Under the pieces are notes generated by a model. It did not search any database and was not told where the DNA came from. It saw only the letters and a program-made list of their open reading frames with translations. From NCBI RefSeq assembly GCF_900114095.1, contig NZ_FORV01000004.1:124001-188000 (forward strand): a stretch of 64,000 nucleotides of DNA, in the 5' to 3' direction. Of this stretch, positions 1 through 8,520 are shown in pieces. A program made the position numbers and the translations under genes. This DNA is from Sphingomonas sp. NFR04 (GTDB taxonomy: Bacteria > Pseudomonadota > Alphaproteobacteria > Sphingomonadales > Sphingomonadaceae). The number at the start of each line of letters is the position of its first letter. Position 1 is the stretch's first letter.

Positions 1-1
1 G

Positions 2-43
2 CGCGTGCTGCGCAGCCGCGAAAGGGTGAAGGAGCGGAAATAG
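2..43 (+). CDS. possible C-terminal end of an upstream gene (partial)
   Basis: An open frame enters from before the window and ends at TAG (41-43). The last residues read RVLRSRERVKERK, a basic tail. It is too short to identify and could be chance. A palindromic repeat starts 9 bases later, which in this genome usually marks the end of a gene. Confidence 0.2.
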   Translation, partial: RVLRSRERVKERK

Positions 44-51
44 CTTTGGAG

Positions 52-225
52 ATCCTCCCCTGCGCAGCAGGGGAGGGGGACCGCCGCCGCAGGCGGTGGT
101 GGAGGGGCCGCGCCGCCAGGCGCGGGGCTCGCTTCTAGCGCATGATACCGCCGCGTGCCGCGGCGGCCCCTCCACCCCGCCGCTGCGCGGCGCGGTCCCC
201 CTCCCCGAGCTACGCCCGGGGAGGA
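52..225. repeat. paired palindromic intergenic repeat (CTCCCC family)
   Basis: Two hairpin units in inverted orientation. The left unit contains CCTCCCCTGCGCAGCAGGGG and the right unit ends CCCCGAGCTACGCCCGGGG. Between them lie inverted GGCGGTGGTGGAGGGGC and CCCCTCCACCCCGCC. The same design recurs at about 13.2, 34.7, 36.5 and 60.7 kb. It lies just downstream of the protease gene on the minus strand and could also act as a transcription-end hairpin. Confidence 0.7.
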
Positions 226-231
226 ATTACC

Positions 232-1782
232 TCATTGCCCCCCGCCGGGTGCGCAGTGATAGACCAGCTTCTCGTTATACGCCGGCGGCAGCGTCGCGCG
301 CATCAGCTGCTGGAGGCTGGCGAGGCTGGCGCGCTTGGCCTGGTCGGCGGTGCACTGGTTCACCGGCACCACCGGCTTGACGTCGCGCACCTTCTGCATG
401 TCGGCCGCCGACAGGAAATAGCGCGTGTCGACGAGCGTGCCGCTGTCGGGGTCGAACTCGCGCACCGTCACCGTCTGCTCGTCGGCGGGGACCAGCACGC
501 GCTGCCAGCGACGGCCGGATTCGGCATATTGGGTGCCGCCGTCGATACAGCCGTCCGGCCCGACATTGAGCTTCACCGCTTCGCCCGGCGACACGGTGAT
601 GCGGCTGCGATCGGGCTGGAGCGTGCAGACCAGCGGGCCTTCCGCCGCGTCCGCCGGCAGCTTGGCCTGGGCGGCCTGGTTGCCTTCGCCCGGCGCGGCG
701 ATGCTCGCCTCGTCGAAGCTCGGCCGCAGCACGAACAGCGCGACCGCACCGAGCAGCATCGCCCCGCCGCCCACCGCGGTCCACACGCCCGGCCGCTGCC
801 GGTCGCGCGAGAGCAGCAGCCCTGCCGCGCCCAGCGCCAGCGCGCCGAACACCAGCAGCACCGCGGCGCCCGCCATATAGGTTTCGCGCGCGGATTCGTT
901 GGCCGCGCGCGCCTTGTCGATCGCCGCCTCGCGAGCGCGCGCCGCGGCGGATTCGGCCTGCGCGTTGCGGTTGGCGACGTCCGCCCGATCCTTCTCCTCG
1001 GCCGCCTTGTCGAGCGCGTTGCGCTGCTCGACGCTGATGCACGGCGCCGCAATCGAGACGAAGGGCTGTTTGGCCTGGGTGAGGAAGGCGGTCAGTTCGG
1101 GATAGGAAATTGCGAAGGCGAAGGTCGAATCGCCTTCCTCGCTGTTGGTGATCGCCGAGTTGACCCCGAGCACCCGCCCACACGCGTCGAGCAGCGGTCC
1201 GCCCGAATTGCCGCGCGCGATGTTTGCGGTGTGGAGCAGCACCGAAATGCCCTCCAGCGTCCGCGTGCCGGCAAAGCCGCCCTGCGAGCGCACCGGCGAT
1301 TGCGGGGTGATGAAGTCCGCCGCCGAGCGCGCCGTGGCCACGTCGACATTGCCGGGATAGCCGAGCGCGATCAGCGTCTCGCCGTCGGTCACCGCGCCGC
1401 TGGACAGCGCCAGCGTCGGCAGCTTGGCGCCGCTGAACTCGATCAGCGCCAGGTCGCGCTTGGTATCGATCGCGATCAGCTTGCCTTGGAACGACTTGCT
1501 GCCCTCGGACGGCACCACCCCGATCACCACGTTGCCGGGATAGCGCGAGGCGAGCTCGACGACATGCGCGTTGGTGACGACCCGGTTGGGTGCCACCGCG
1601 AAGCCGCTGCCATGGCCGAAGCCGACCACTTCGTCGTCGGCAACCGCGATGGTGACGATCCGCACCACCCCGCGCCCCGCCGCCGAGATGTCGTCGGCAC
1701 GCGCCGGCACACTCCAGGCGAGCAGCATCGCCACCAGCATGATCACCTGCCGCATGCGCGGAAACACCCCGGTTCTAGCCAT
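232..1782 (-). CDS. membrane-anchored trypsin-like serine protease
   Basis: Predicted periplasmic S1-type (trypsin/HtrA-fold) serine protease of 516 aa. After an N-terminal signal segment, the catalytic triad is visible: His73 in TNAHVV, Asp110 in RDLALI and Ser193 in RGNSGGPL. An Ala/Glu/Arg-rich stretch at about 251-301, probably a coiled coil, follows. Two membrane segments (about 303-325 and 333-352) put a roughly 160-residue C-terminal domain back in the periplasm. No PDZ domain is apparent. The start at 1782 avoids overlap with the upstream gene; Met at 1755 is an alternative that gives a shorter n-region. The gene lies 55 bp downstream of the metallopeptidase gene on the same strand. 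The fold is secure; the substrate is unknown. Confidence 0.8.
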   Translation of the reverse strand: MARTGVFPRMRQVIMLVAMLLAWSVPARADDISAAGRGVVRIVTIAVADDEVVGFGHGSGFAVAPNRVVTNAHVVELASRYPGNVVIGVVPSEGSKSFQGKLIAIDTKRDLALIEFSGAKLPTLALSSGAVTDGETLIALGYPGNVDVATARSAADFITPQSPVRSQGGFAGTRTLEGISVLLHTANIARGNSGGPLLDACGRVLGVNSAITNSEEGDSTFAFAISYPELTAFLTQAKQPFVSIAAPCISVEQRNALDKAAEEKDRADVANRNAQAESAAARAREAAIDKARAANESARETYMAGAAVLLVFGALALGAAGLLLSRDRQRPGVWTAVGGGAMLLGAVALFVLRPSFDEASIAAPGEGNQAAQAKLPADAAEGPLVCTLQPDRSRITVSPGEAVKLNVGPDGCIDGGTQYAESGRRWQRVLVPADEQTVTVREFDPDSGTLVDTRYFLSAADMQKVRDVKPVVPVNQCTADQAKRASLASLQQLMRATLPPAYNEKLVYHCAPGGGQ

Positions 1783-1837
1783 GGCCGCGCTTTCGGCGAA
1801 AAGCGGCGCCGGTTCAAGCGGGGCGGCGCCAACGGTG

Positions 1838-3358
1838 CTAATTCGCGCGCGCGGGCGGCGGTGCCTCGGTCGCACCAGTCTTCATCCGCGCGTCGATCGT
1901 GTCGATCATCCTCGACGCGGCTGCCCCGATGCCCGAGGCATGCGGGTCATAGGTGAGCACGAGCAGCATCGCCCGCGCCTCGGCCAACTTCTTCTCGCCG
2001 ATCAGCATGCCCACGGCGCGCATCCGCAGCCCGCGATCCTGTGGCGCGAGCGTATAGGCGTGCATCAGGCCGTCGCGGGCGATCTCGGGGGGCCATAGGC
2101 GGCGATCGGCATAGCTGCGGAAGAACAGGATCAGCGGCCGCGGATCCTCGGTGTCGAGCCGATTGGCGCGGCCGATGGTGGTGCGGATTTCCGTCCAGGT
2201 CTCGGGCTTCTCGTCCTTGGCGGCCTCGGCGATCGCCATCTGCGCCATCGCGCGGTAGCAATGCGCCTCGACCAGCTTCGGATCGGCGGCGATCGCCCGG
2301 TCGGCAGCGGCGAGCGCGGCCGCAGGGTCGCCCGCGTCATAGGCCGCCTCGGACAGGGCGCGCTGCACCTCGGCATCGTCGGGGAAGCGCGCCGCGATCT
2401 TCCTGGCATCGGCATAGACCCCGGGGGCTGTCTTCTCGTCCACGCCGGCCTCCGATCGGATCCGCACCGGCAGGATCGCGGCCTCGCCCGGTCGCAGCAG
2501 CCGGATGGTCACCGGCGGGATAGCGAGGCTTTCCGCCCGGACGCGAAAGCCGCTGATCTTGGGCTGCTGGAGAAAGTGCTCAAGCTCCTTGTCCAGCGCG
2601 CGGAGATCGCCGAACGCGGCGGCGGCCGCCTCGGGTGATTTCCGCTGCCTGGTGATCGCGTCGAGATAGGCGCTCAATTGGCCCTTCCGGCTGGGCTCGA
2701 AGGTCAGGTAGTGAACCAGCGCCCAGCCGCGCCCGTATAGCGCGTCGCGCTGGTCCGCGCGCAGCTTGCCCGCGGCGCCTGCCAGGATCTGCTGGATCGG
2801 TAGCGGGTTGCCGGCCAGCAGGCCATGGGCGCGATAGAGCGGTGCGCTGCCGAACTGCAGACTCCCGTCGCGATCGAAGCTGGCGGTGGCGTGGAATTCG
2901 GCCCAGCCTTCCGACACCCAGGAAGGAAAGGCGGCATCCGGCCAGGTGGTGGCCATGAAGTGATGGGCGTACTCGTGCTGCAGCACCTGCTGCGAGCCGA
3001 GCGCGAGCGGCCCCTCGCCGAACAGGTCGCCCGGCACGAACGCCACCGACGCGCCCGCACGCGGGATGTAGAAGCCGGCGACATTCGCGGTACCGGCAAG
3101 GGCTGCGACCCGATCCTTGTTGCCGACGAAATAGACCGTCAGCCGCCCGGCCTTGCCGAGCGACGGTTCCAGGATCCCGCGCGAAACGCGCAGTGCCTTG
3201 TCGAACTTCTCCAGCCGCTCGGCATTGCGGCGCAGTGCCGCTTCGGAGGCATTGGCATAGACGACGAAATGCGCCGTCTCGGCAACGCGCCAGTCGGCAT
3301 GGGCCGCGCGCGCGGCAAGCACCGCCAGGAAGCACGCCAGCAAGGCCAAGCACCGCAT
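1838..3358 (-). CDS. secreted HExxH metallopeptidase-like protein with TPR region
   Basis: 506 aa with a clear signal peptide (residues 1-21, cleaved near AHA-DW). A zincin motif LQHEYAHHFM (His128, Glu129, His132) is followed about 20 residues later by SEGWAEF, whose Glu residues can supply the third zinc ligand. This arrangement resembles DUF1570 and other gluzincin-like proteins. The C-terminal third (about 310-400) has the Ala-rich helical pattern of TPR repeats (AYDAGDPAAALAAADRAIA). It probably forms a transcription unit with the downstream serine protease, which would make a pair of exported proteases. Substrate unknown. Confidence 0.75.
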   Translation of the reverse strand: MRCLALLACFLAVLAARAAHADWRVAETAHFVVYANASEAALRRNAERLEKFDKALRVSRGILEPSLGKAGRLTVYFVGNKDRVAALAGTANVAGFYIPRAGASVAFVPGDLFGEGPLALGSQQVLQHEYAHHFMATTWPDAAFPSWVSEGWAEFHATASFDRDGSLQFGSAPLYRAHGLLAGNPLPIQQILAGAAGKLRADQRDALYGRGWALVHYLTFEPSRKGQLSAYLDAITRQRKSPEAAAAAFGDLRALDKELEHFLQQPKISGFRVRAESLAIPPVTIRLLRPGEAAILPVRIRSEAGVDEKTAPGVYADARKIAARFPDDAEVQRALSEAAYDAGDPAAALAAADRAIAADPKLVEAHCYRAMAQMAIAEAAKDEKPETWTEIRTTIGRANRLDTEDPRPLILFFRSYADRRLWPPEIARDGLMHAYTLAPQDRGLRMRAVGMLIGEKKLAEARAMLLVLTYDPHASGIGAAASRMIDTIDARMKTGATEAPPPARAN

Positions 3359-3430
3359 ACACGGTCCCCCGTCGCCCCCCGGTCACCACGATATCGTACG
3401 GCGGGGCGATGGCAAACCGTATCGGCGAGG

Positions 3431-5596
3431 TCAGACGAAGCTATAGGGATCCACGTCCACCGCCACCCGCACCCGCGGGCTCCAGCTAAGCCCGCCCAGC
3501 CAGTCGCGGATCACGTCCTGCACGTCGAAGCTGCGTTTGGCGTGGACGAGCAGGCGGAAGCGGTGCCGCCCGCGCAGCATCGCCAGTGGCGCGGGCGCGG
3601 GGCCGTAGACGTGCATCTCGGCGAGCGCGGGCGCCGAGCGGCCGATCATCCGCGCGGTTTCCTCGGCCGCGGCCTTGTCCTCCGACGAGACGATGATCGC
3701 GGCATAGCGGCCGAAGGGCGGCGCATCGGCCTCGCGCCGCGCCTCGGTTTCCGCGGCGTAGAAGGCCTCGGCATCGCCCGAGATCAGCGCCTGCATCACC
3801 TGTGCCTCGGGGGCATGGGTCTGGATGAACACCGTGCCCGGCTTCTCGCCGCGGCCAGCGCGCCCCGAGACCTGCATGATCTGCTGGAAGGTGCGCTCCG
3901 ACGCGCGCAGGTCGCCGCCATCGAGCCCCAGATCGGCGTCGACCACCCCGACCAATGTCAGGTTGGGGAAGTGATAGCCCTTGGTGACGAGCTGGGTGCC
4001 GACGACGATGTCGATCGCGCCATGCTCCATCCGCGCCACGAACTCGGCCGCCTTGGCCGGGGACCAGAGCGTGTCGGACGTGACGATGGCGGTACGCGCC
4101 TCGGGCCACAGCGCAGCCACCTCGTCGGCGATCCGCTCGACGCCGGGACCGCAGGCCACCAGCGTGTCGTCGGACTTGCACTCGGGGCACATGCTCGGCG
4201 TCGGCATGGTGTGGCCGCAATGGTGGCAGGAGAGGCGGTGGAGCAGCCGGTGCTCGACCATCCATGCCGTGCAGTTCGGGCACTGGAAGCGGTGGCCGCA
4301 ATGGCGGCACAGGGTCAGCGGCGCATAGCCGCGCCGGTTCAGGAACAGCAGCGACTGCTCGCCGCGCTTCAGCGTCTCGTCGATCGCCGCGACCAGCCGG
4401 GGGGCCAGCCAGCGGCCGCGCTCGGGCGGTTCGCGGATCAGGTCGATCGCCTCGATCCTGGGCATCTGCGCCGCGCCGTAGCGGCCCGGCAGCTTGAGCT
4501 CGGCATAGCGGCCGACCTCAACCTGATGCCGCGTCTCGATCGCCGGGGTGGCGGAGGCGAGGACGACCGGGCAGCGCTCGAACATGCCGCGCATCACCGC
4601 CACGTCGCGGGCGTGGTAGTGCACGCCGTCTTCCTGCTTGAAGCTGGTCTCGTGCGCCTCGTCGACGACGATCAGGCCCAGCTTGGGATAGGGCAGGAAC
4701 AGGGCCGAACGCGCGCCCACCGTCACCAGCGCCTCGCCGCCGGCGATCGCACGCCAGGCGCGGCGGCGCTCGGAACTGCGCAGGCCTGAGTGCCACGCCA
4801 CCGGCTCGCAGCCGAAGCGGCCGGCGAAGCGGGTGAGGAAGGGTTCGGTCAGCGCGATTTCGGGGAGCAGCACCAGCGTCTGCTTGCCGGCCGCAATCGC
4901 CTCGGCGACCGCCTCGAAATAGACTTCCGTCTTGCCCGATCCGGTGACGCCGTCGAGCAGGAAGGGCTGGAAGGCGGCGGTCTCCACCGCGGTGCGCAAG
5001 CCGCCCGCCACCGCCGCCTGGGCGGGGTTGAGCTCGGGCGGGGCGAAGGCCGGATCGGGGAGCGGGTAAGGGGCTTGGGTGTCGACCGTCACCGCCTCGA
5101 TCGCGCCGGTCTTCACCAGCCCGCGGATCACCGCGTCGGACACCTCGGCGATCGCGGCGAGCTCGCGCACCAGCCCCTGGCGCTCGCCGATTCGCTCCAG
5201 CGCCTGGGCGCGCTGCGGGGTCAAGCGCTCCGGGGTTACGCCAGTAGCGCGATATTCGGTGATCGTCGGTGCCGCCTCGAACGCCGCCGAGGTGCGCAGG
5301 GTCATCGCCAGCACCGAGGAGGGCGGGGCGAGATAATAGTCCGCGGTCCACTCGATCAGCCGCCGTACGGGCGCGGGGATCGGGGGCGCGTCGGCGACGG
5401 CGAGGATGGCGCGGAGGCGGTTGTCGCCGATTTCCTCGGTGGGCAGGCGTTCGGGCTCCCACACGACGCCTGCGAACTGGCGCGGGCCGATCGGCACGAT
5501 GACGATGCTGCCGGGCTCGACCGTCATGCCGTGCGGCACGCGATAGTCGAGCGGCCCCAGAGCCGGATGGAGGACGAGAATGCGCGCGCGGGACAT
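3431..5596 (-). CDS. priA: primosomal protein N' (replication restart helicase PriA)
   Basis: 721 aa, the usual length for PriA, the superfamily 2 3'-5' DNA helicase that recognises stalled forks and reloads the replicative helicase. Visible features are the N-terminal DNA-binding domain (VPIGPRQFAGVVW), Walker A GVTGSGKTE (216-224), the DEAH box VVDEAHETSFKQ and helicase motifs through VGTQLVTKGYHFPNLTLVG. A cysteine-rich zinc-binding insert (CRHCGHRFQCPNC, then CHHCGH and CPEC) is also present. The start has a GAGGGG ribosome-binding site. It is transcribed divergently from the small secreted protein gene at 5674. Confidence 0.97.
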   Translation of the reverse strand: MSRARILVLHPALGPLDYRVPHGMTVEPGSIVIVPIGPRQFAGVVWEPERLPTEEIGDNRLRAILAVADAPPIPAPVRRLIEWTADYYLAPPSSVLAMTLRTSAAFEAAPTITEYRATGVTPERLTPQRAQALERIGERQGLVRELAAIAEVSDAVIRGLVKTGAIEAVTVDTQAPYPLPDPAFAPPELNPAQAAVAGGLRTAVETAAFQPFLLDGVTGSGKTEVYFEAVAEAIAAGKQTLVLLPEIALTEPFLTRFAGRFGCEPVAWHSGLRSSERRRAWRAIAGGEALVTVGARSALFLPYPKLGLIVVDEAHETSFKQEDGVHYHARDVAVMRGMFERCPVVLASATPAIETRHQVEVGRYAELKLPGRYGAAQMPRIEAIDLIREPPERGRWLAPRLVAAIDETLKRGEQSLLFLNRRGYAPLTLCRHCGHRFQCPNCTAWMVEHRLLHRLSCHHCGHTMPTPSMCPECKSDDTLVACGPGVERIADEVAALWPEARTAIVTSDTLWSPAKAAEFVARMEHGAIDIVVGTQLVTKGYHFPNLTLVGVVDADLGLDGGDLRASERTFQQIMQVSGRAGRGEKPGTVFIQTHAPEAQVMQALISGDAEAFYAAETEARREADAPPFGRYAAIIVSSEDKAAAEETARMIGRSAPALAEMHVYGPAPAPLAMLRGRHRFRLLVHAKRSFDVQDVIRDWLGGLSWSPRVRVAVDVDPYSFV

Positions 5597-5673
5597 GATC
5601 GGCCCCTCATATGGGCATTTTCGGCGGAACGGGAATCCCGTATCGCCGGTTCGTCGTCCAAGGAGACCCGCCG

Positions 5674-6126
5674 ATGCTGTTGCTCGCCCTGCTGCTCGCC
5701 CAGTCTGCGCCCGCCCAGGCGACCACCGCGTGCAAGGCGCCGGACGCCAGCCTGCCGGTCGCGCTCGCCGGCTGGAGCACCCCCGGCGACGAGCTGGTGG
5801 CGGACAAGGCGGTGTCGCTGGCGACGGTCGATGCGTCGACGCTCAAGGGCCTGCCCAAGGGCGCCAAGCCGGGGCGCGCGGCCATGATCGAGTTCCGCAT
5901 CGCCAAGGCCGGCACCTATGGCGTGGCGCTCGACCAGCCTGGCTGGATCGACGTGGTGCCGGGCGCCGCGGGCGGCGAGGCGCTCAAGTCGGTGGCGCAT
6001 GGCCATGGGCCCGACTGCTCGACGATCCGAAAGATCGTCCGGTTCGACCTGGCGCCGGGGACCTATCGCGCGTTCGCCAGCGGCCTGCAGCAGACCAAGG
6101 CCAAGCTGATGCTGGTGCCGAGCTGA
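5674..6126 (+). CDS. small secreted protein, copy 1 of a tandem pair
   Basis: 150 aa with a hydrophobic signal peptide (MLLLALLLAQSAPAQA). The start has AAGGAG 8 bases upstream; an earlier in-frame ATG (5611) lacks such a site and would bury the signal. Two cysteines remain in the mature part (ACKAP and DCSTI). It shares KAGTYGVALDQPGWIDV, KIVRFDLAPGTYR and KLMLV with the next gene, so the two arose by duplication. The family looks like a small extracytoplasmic beta-rich domain, possibly disulfide-bonded. Function not recognised. Confidence 0.75.
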   Translation: MLLLALLLAQSAPAQATTACKAPDASLPVALAGWSTPGDELVADKAVSLATVDASTLKGLPKGAKPGRAAMIEFRIAKAGTYGVALDQPGWIDVVPGAAGGEALKSVAHGHGPDCSTIRKIVRFDLAPGTYRAFASGLQQTKAKLMLVPS

Positions 6127-6189
6127 ACCTACTTGTTCCGGAGCTGGAACGAAGGTAGAACACCGACTCGCTGAACAGGGGAGTCGGCG

Positions 6190-6606
6190 ATGCTGATACT
6201 GATAGCTGGACTGGCCATGACGGTGCCGCAGTGCACCGAGCTTCCGCGATCCTTGTCGGGCTGGGAACGCAGCGCCGACGGGCTCGATACCCATCATGCG
6301 ACGACGATCGCCGCGAAGAACGGCGCGGCGGAAACCCAGGTGACGATCCGCAAGGCGGGCACCTTCGGCATCGCCGCGAACCAGCCCGGCTGGATCGACG
6401 TGGCCAAGGGCAGCGGCCGCCCGCTGCGCACGGCCTCCCGCGCGCTGGGTGTCACCTGCGCGAAGATCGAAAAGATCGTCTATTACCGCCTCGAACCCGG
6501 CACCTACCGCGTCACCATCGGCAAGCTGCAGAAGCCGCAGGTCAAGCTGATGCTGGTCTATGGCAACCCTTCGCAGGGGTTTGCCCGGCGGGGCCGGGTC
6601 GGCTAG
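6190..6606 (+). CDS. small secreted protein, copy 2 of a tandem pair
   Basis: 138 aa, paralogue of the preceding gene: KAGTFGIAANQPGWIDV, KIVYYRLEPGTYR and KLMLV align without gaps. It also keeps two cysteines (QCTEL and TCAKI). The signal peptide is short (MLILIAGLAMTVPQC). It is preceded by AGGGGAGTCGGCG 63 bp after the first copy, so co-transcription is likely. The C-terminus carries an extra Gly/Arg-rich tail (FARRGRVG) absent from copy 1. Function not recognised. Confidence 0.7.
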   Translation: MLILIAGLAMTVPQCTELPRSLSGWERSADGLDTHHATTIAAKNGAAETQVTIRKAGTFGIAANQPGWIDVAKGSGRPLRTASRALGVTCAKIEKIVYYRLEPGTYRVTIGKLQKPQVKLMLVYGNPSQGFARRGRVG

Positions 6607-6639
6607 GCGGGCGGAAACGATCCACTGGAAGGTTCTGCC

Positions 6640-7293
6640 ATGAAGTTCTTCGCCGACACCGCCATCATCGACGACATCCGCGACCTGGCCGATGCGGGTC
6701 TGCTCGACGGCGTCACCACCAACCCGTCGCTGATCGCCAAGTCGGGCCGCAACTTCCTCGAAGTGGTGGCGGAGATCTGCGGAATCGTCGAAGGTCCGGT
6801 CTCGGCCGAGGTCGTCGCGCTCGATTTCGAGGGCATGATGCGCGAGGCGGAGATCGTCCGGAAGATCGCGGATAATGTCGCGGTGAAGCTGCCGCTGACG
6901 ATCGACGGCCTCAAGGCGTGCAAGGCGCTGACCGACGACGGCACGATGGTCAACGTGACGCTCTGCTTCTCGGCCAACCAGGCGCTGCTCGCCGCCAAGG
7001 CGGGCGCGACCTTCGTCTCGCCCTTCGTCGGCCGCCACGACGATATCGGCTTCGACGGCATGGACCTGATCGAAGACATTCGCCTGATCTACGACAATTA
7101 TGACTATGCGACCGAAATTCTGGTCGCCAGCGTCCGCCACCCGATCCATGTGCTGCAGGCCGCCAAGATCGGCGCCGACGTGATGACCGCCCCGCCGGCG
7201 GTGATCAAGCAGCTGGTCAAGCACCCGCTGACCGACAAGGGCATCGAGTCGTTCATGGCCGACTGGGCCAAGACCGGCCAGACGATCGGCTGA
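6640..7293 (+). CDS. fsa: fructose-6-phosphate aldolase / transaldolase (TalC-FSA family)
   Basis: 217 aa, the compact form of transaldolase: a single-domain TIM-barrel class I aldolase acting on fructose 6-phosphate or sedoheptulose 7-phosphate in central carbon metabolism. Motifs are MKFFADTA at the start, [13 protein letters not shown], the Schiff-base lysine Lys83 in [26 protein letters not shown] and SPFVGRHDD. Whether the enzyme is a true fructose-6-phosphate aldolase or a transaldolase cannot be decided by eye. It follows the two secreted-protein genes closely. A perfect 10-bp hairpin lies 21 bp downstream. Confidence 0.93.
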   Translation: MKFFADTAIIDDIRDLADAGLLDGVTTNPSLIAKSGRNFLEVVAEICGIVEGPVSAEVVALDFEGMMREAEIVRKIADNVAVKLPLTIDGLKACKALTDDGTMVNVTLCFSANQALLAAKAGATFVSPFVGRHDDIGFDGMDLIEDIRLIYDNYDYATEILVASVRHPIHVLQAAKIGADVMTAPPAVIKQLVKHPLTDKGIESFMADWAKTGQTIG

Positions 7294-7314
7294 GTCCGGG
7301 TCGAAGCGTACATT

Positions 7315-7348
7315 CCCCTCCCGCTTGCGGGAGGGGTTAGGGGAGGGG
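7315..7348. repeat. single CTCCCC-family hairpin, possible terminator
   Basis: CCCCTCCCGC-TT-GCGGGAGGGG, a perfect 10-bp stem, followed by TTAGGGGAGGGG. It is one unpaired unit of the same family as the paired repeats elsewhere. It lies directly after the aldolase gene and may end its transcript, although there is no T-run. Confidence 0.5.
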
Positions 7349-7426
7349 CTGACGTGGAAGGTTCGAACTCCGTTGCGCCATTCCCGTCGCCCGATCGTGT
7401 GACGCCCGCTTGCGGTCAGGGACCTC

Positions 7427-7522
7427 GTCATCCCCGCGAAGGCGGGGATCCATTCGCGCTGATGCCGAGGTTCTTGCCTTCAGCGCACAGGGCAATGGAT
7501 TCCCGCCTTCGCGGGAACGACG
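7427..7522. repeat. paired palindromic repeat (GTCATCCC family)
   Basis: The left unit GTCATCCCCGCGAAGGCGGG faces an inverted unit CCCGCCTTCGCGGGAACGAC, with a variable centre of about 45 bp. The same element is found at 32241, 42384 and 49116. Such inverted REP-like pairs are usually spread by a RAYT (Y1) transposase, none of which is present here. The rest of the 275-bp gap (7294-7568) holds only the hairpin at 7315. Confidence 0.75.
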
Positions 7523-7568
7523 ATCGCTTCTTTGGGGCGCTCCAGTCCAACGCGGAGGCGCCGAAACC

Positions 7569-8462
7569 ATGACCGACCTGCCCTTTCCGCGCCGCTTCGC
7601 CGAGCATCTCGGCCGCGACCGGCGGCGCTCGGTGCATACGATCCGGGCCTATGAGGCGACCGCGATCCGGCTGCTCGGCTTCCTCCAGAGGCATTGGGGC
7701 GGCCCCGTCGCGCAGGACGCGTTCGCCAAGGTCAGCGCTGCCGATCTCCGCGCCTATCTCGCCCATCGCCGCAATGAAGGCCTGTCCAACGCCTCCGCCG
7801 CGCGCGAGCTTTCCGCCGTCCGCGCCTTCCTGAAGTTTGCCGGGGGCGACGATGCCCAGCTGCCCCGCTTGCGCGGTCCCAAGGTGAAGAAGGGCCTGCC
7901 ACGCCCGATCGCGCCGCACGAGGCGGTGGCGCTCGCCGAATGGGCTTCGGACGAAGCCAGCGAACCCTGGATCGCCGCGCGCGACTGGGCCGTGCTGCTG
8001 CTGCTCTACGGCGCGGGGCTCCGCATTGGCGAGGCGGTGGCGCTGACCGGCGCGGCCTTGCCGCTGGGCGCGACGCTCCGCGTCACCGGCAAGCGCGACA
8101 AGACCCGGGACGTGCCGCTGCTGCCCGAGGTCCGCGCCGCGATCGAAGCCTATGTCGAGGCGTGTCCGTGGGGCACCGCGCGCGACCTGCCGCTGTTCCG
8201 CGGCGCCAAGGGCGGGCCGCTGCCGCCGGGGGCGATCCGCAAGGCGGTGCGCTCGGCGCGGACCAGCCTGGGGCTGTCCGATCGCACCACACCGCATGCG
8301 CTGCGCCACAGTTTCGCGACGCATCTGCTCGGGCGGGGGGCGGATTTGCGCGCGCTGCAGGAACTGCTCGGCCATGCGAGCCTCAGTTCGACCCAGGTCT
8401 ATACCGGCGTCGATGCGGCGCATCTGCTCGACGTCTATCGCGCGGCACACCCGCGCGCCTGA
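7569..8462 (+). CDS. xerC: tyrosine recombinase, XerC type
   Basis: 297 aa, the length of XerC/XerD, which resolve chromosome dimers at dif during division. The full catalytic set is present: Arg152 (AGLRIGE), Lys175 (TGKRDK), His243 and Arg246 (HALRHSFATHL), His269 (LGHAS) and the nucleophile Tyr278 (STQVYTG). The N-terminal SAM-like core-binding domain spans about 5-90. The start at 7569 is chosen because upstream codons fall inside the repeat. Placement away from any tRNA or phage gene and the family length favour the housekeeping XerC over an integrase; XerC versus XerD is judged from overall similarity only. Confidence 0.87.
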   Translation: MTDLPFPRRFAEHLGRDRRRSVHTIRAYEATAIRLLGFLQRHWGGPVAQDAFAKVSAADLRAYLAHRRNEGLSNASAARELSAVRAFLKFAGGDDAQLPRLRGPKVKKGLPRPIAPHEAVALAEWASDEASEPWIAARDWAVLLLLYGAGLRIGEAVALTGAALPLGATLRVTGKRDKTRDVPLLPEVRAAIEAYVEACPWGTARDLPLFRGAKGGPLPPGAIRKAVRSARTSLGLSDRTTPHALRHSFATHLLGRGADLRALQELLGHASLSSTQVYTGVDAAHLLDVYRAAHPRA

Positions 8463-8483
8463 TCGCGGGAAGGTTGAAGGTCA

Positions 8484-8512
8484 GGCTGGGGCAGGTCCTG
8501 CCCGCCCCAGCC
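8484..8512. terminator. hairpin between convergent genes
   Basis: GGCTGGGGC and GCCCCAGCC form a perfect 9-bp stem around an 11-nt loop, between the stop codons of xerC (plus) and the glycosidase gene (minus). There is no T-run on either side, so its use as a bidirectional transcription end is inferred from position. Confidence 0.4.
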
Positions 8513-8520
8513 CGAACCCG

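Noticed and set aside
142..1956. Long open frame on the plus strand opposite the trypsin-like protease
   Set aside because: Arg/His/Ala-rich translation with no domain pattern; a typical antisense shadow in GC-rich DNA. The same applies to 2825-4789 (+), 5524-7431 (-), 8152-10440 (+), 10474-12447 (+), 17776-20088 (-), 21947-24751 (+), 61022-63646 (-) and 43937-45553 (-).
7569..8462. XerC-like gene as a phage or island integrase
   Set aside because: Length and motif set are those of XerC; there is no tRNA target, direct repeat or phage gene nearby.
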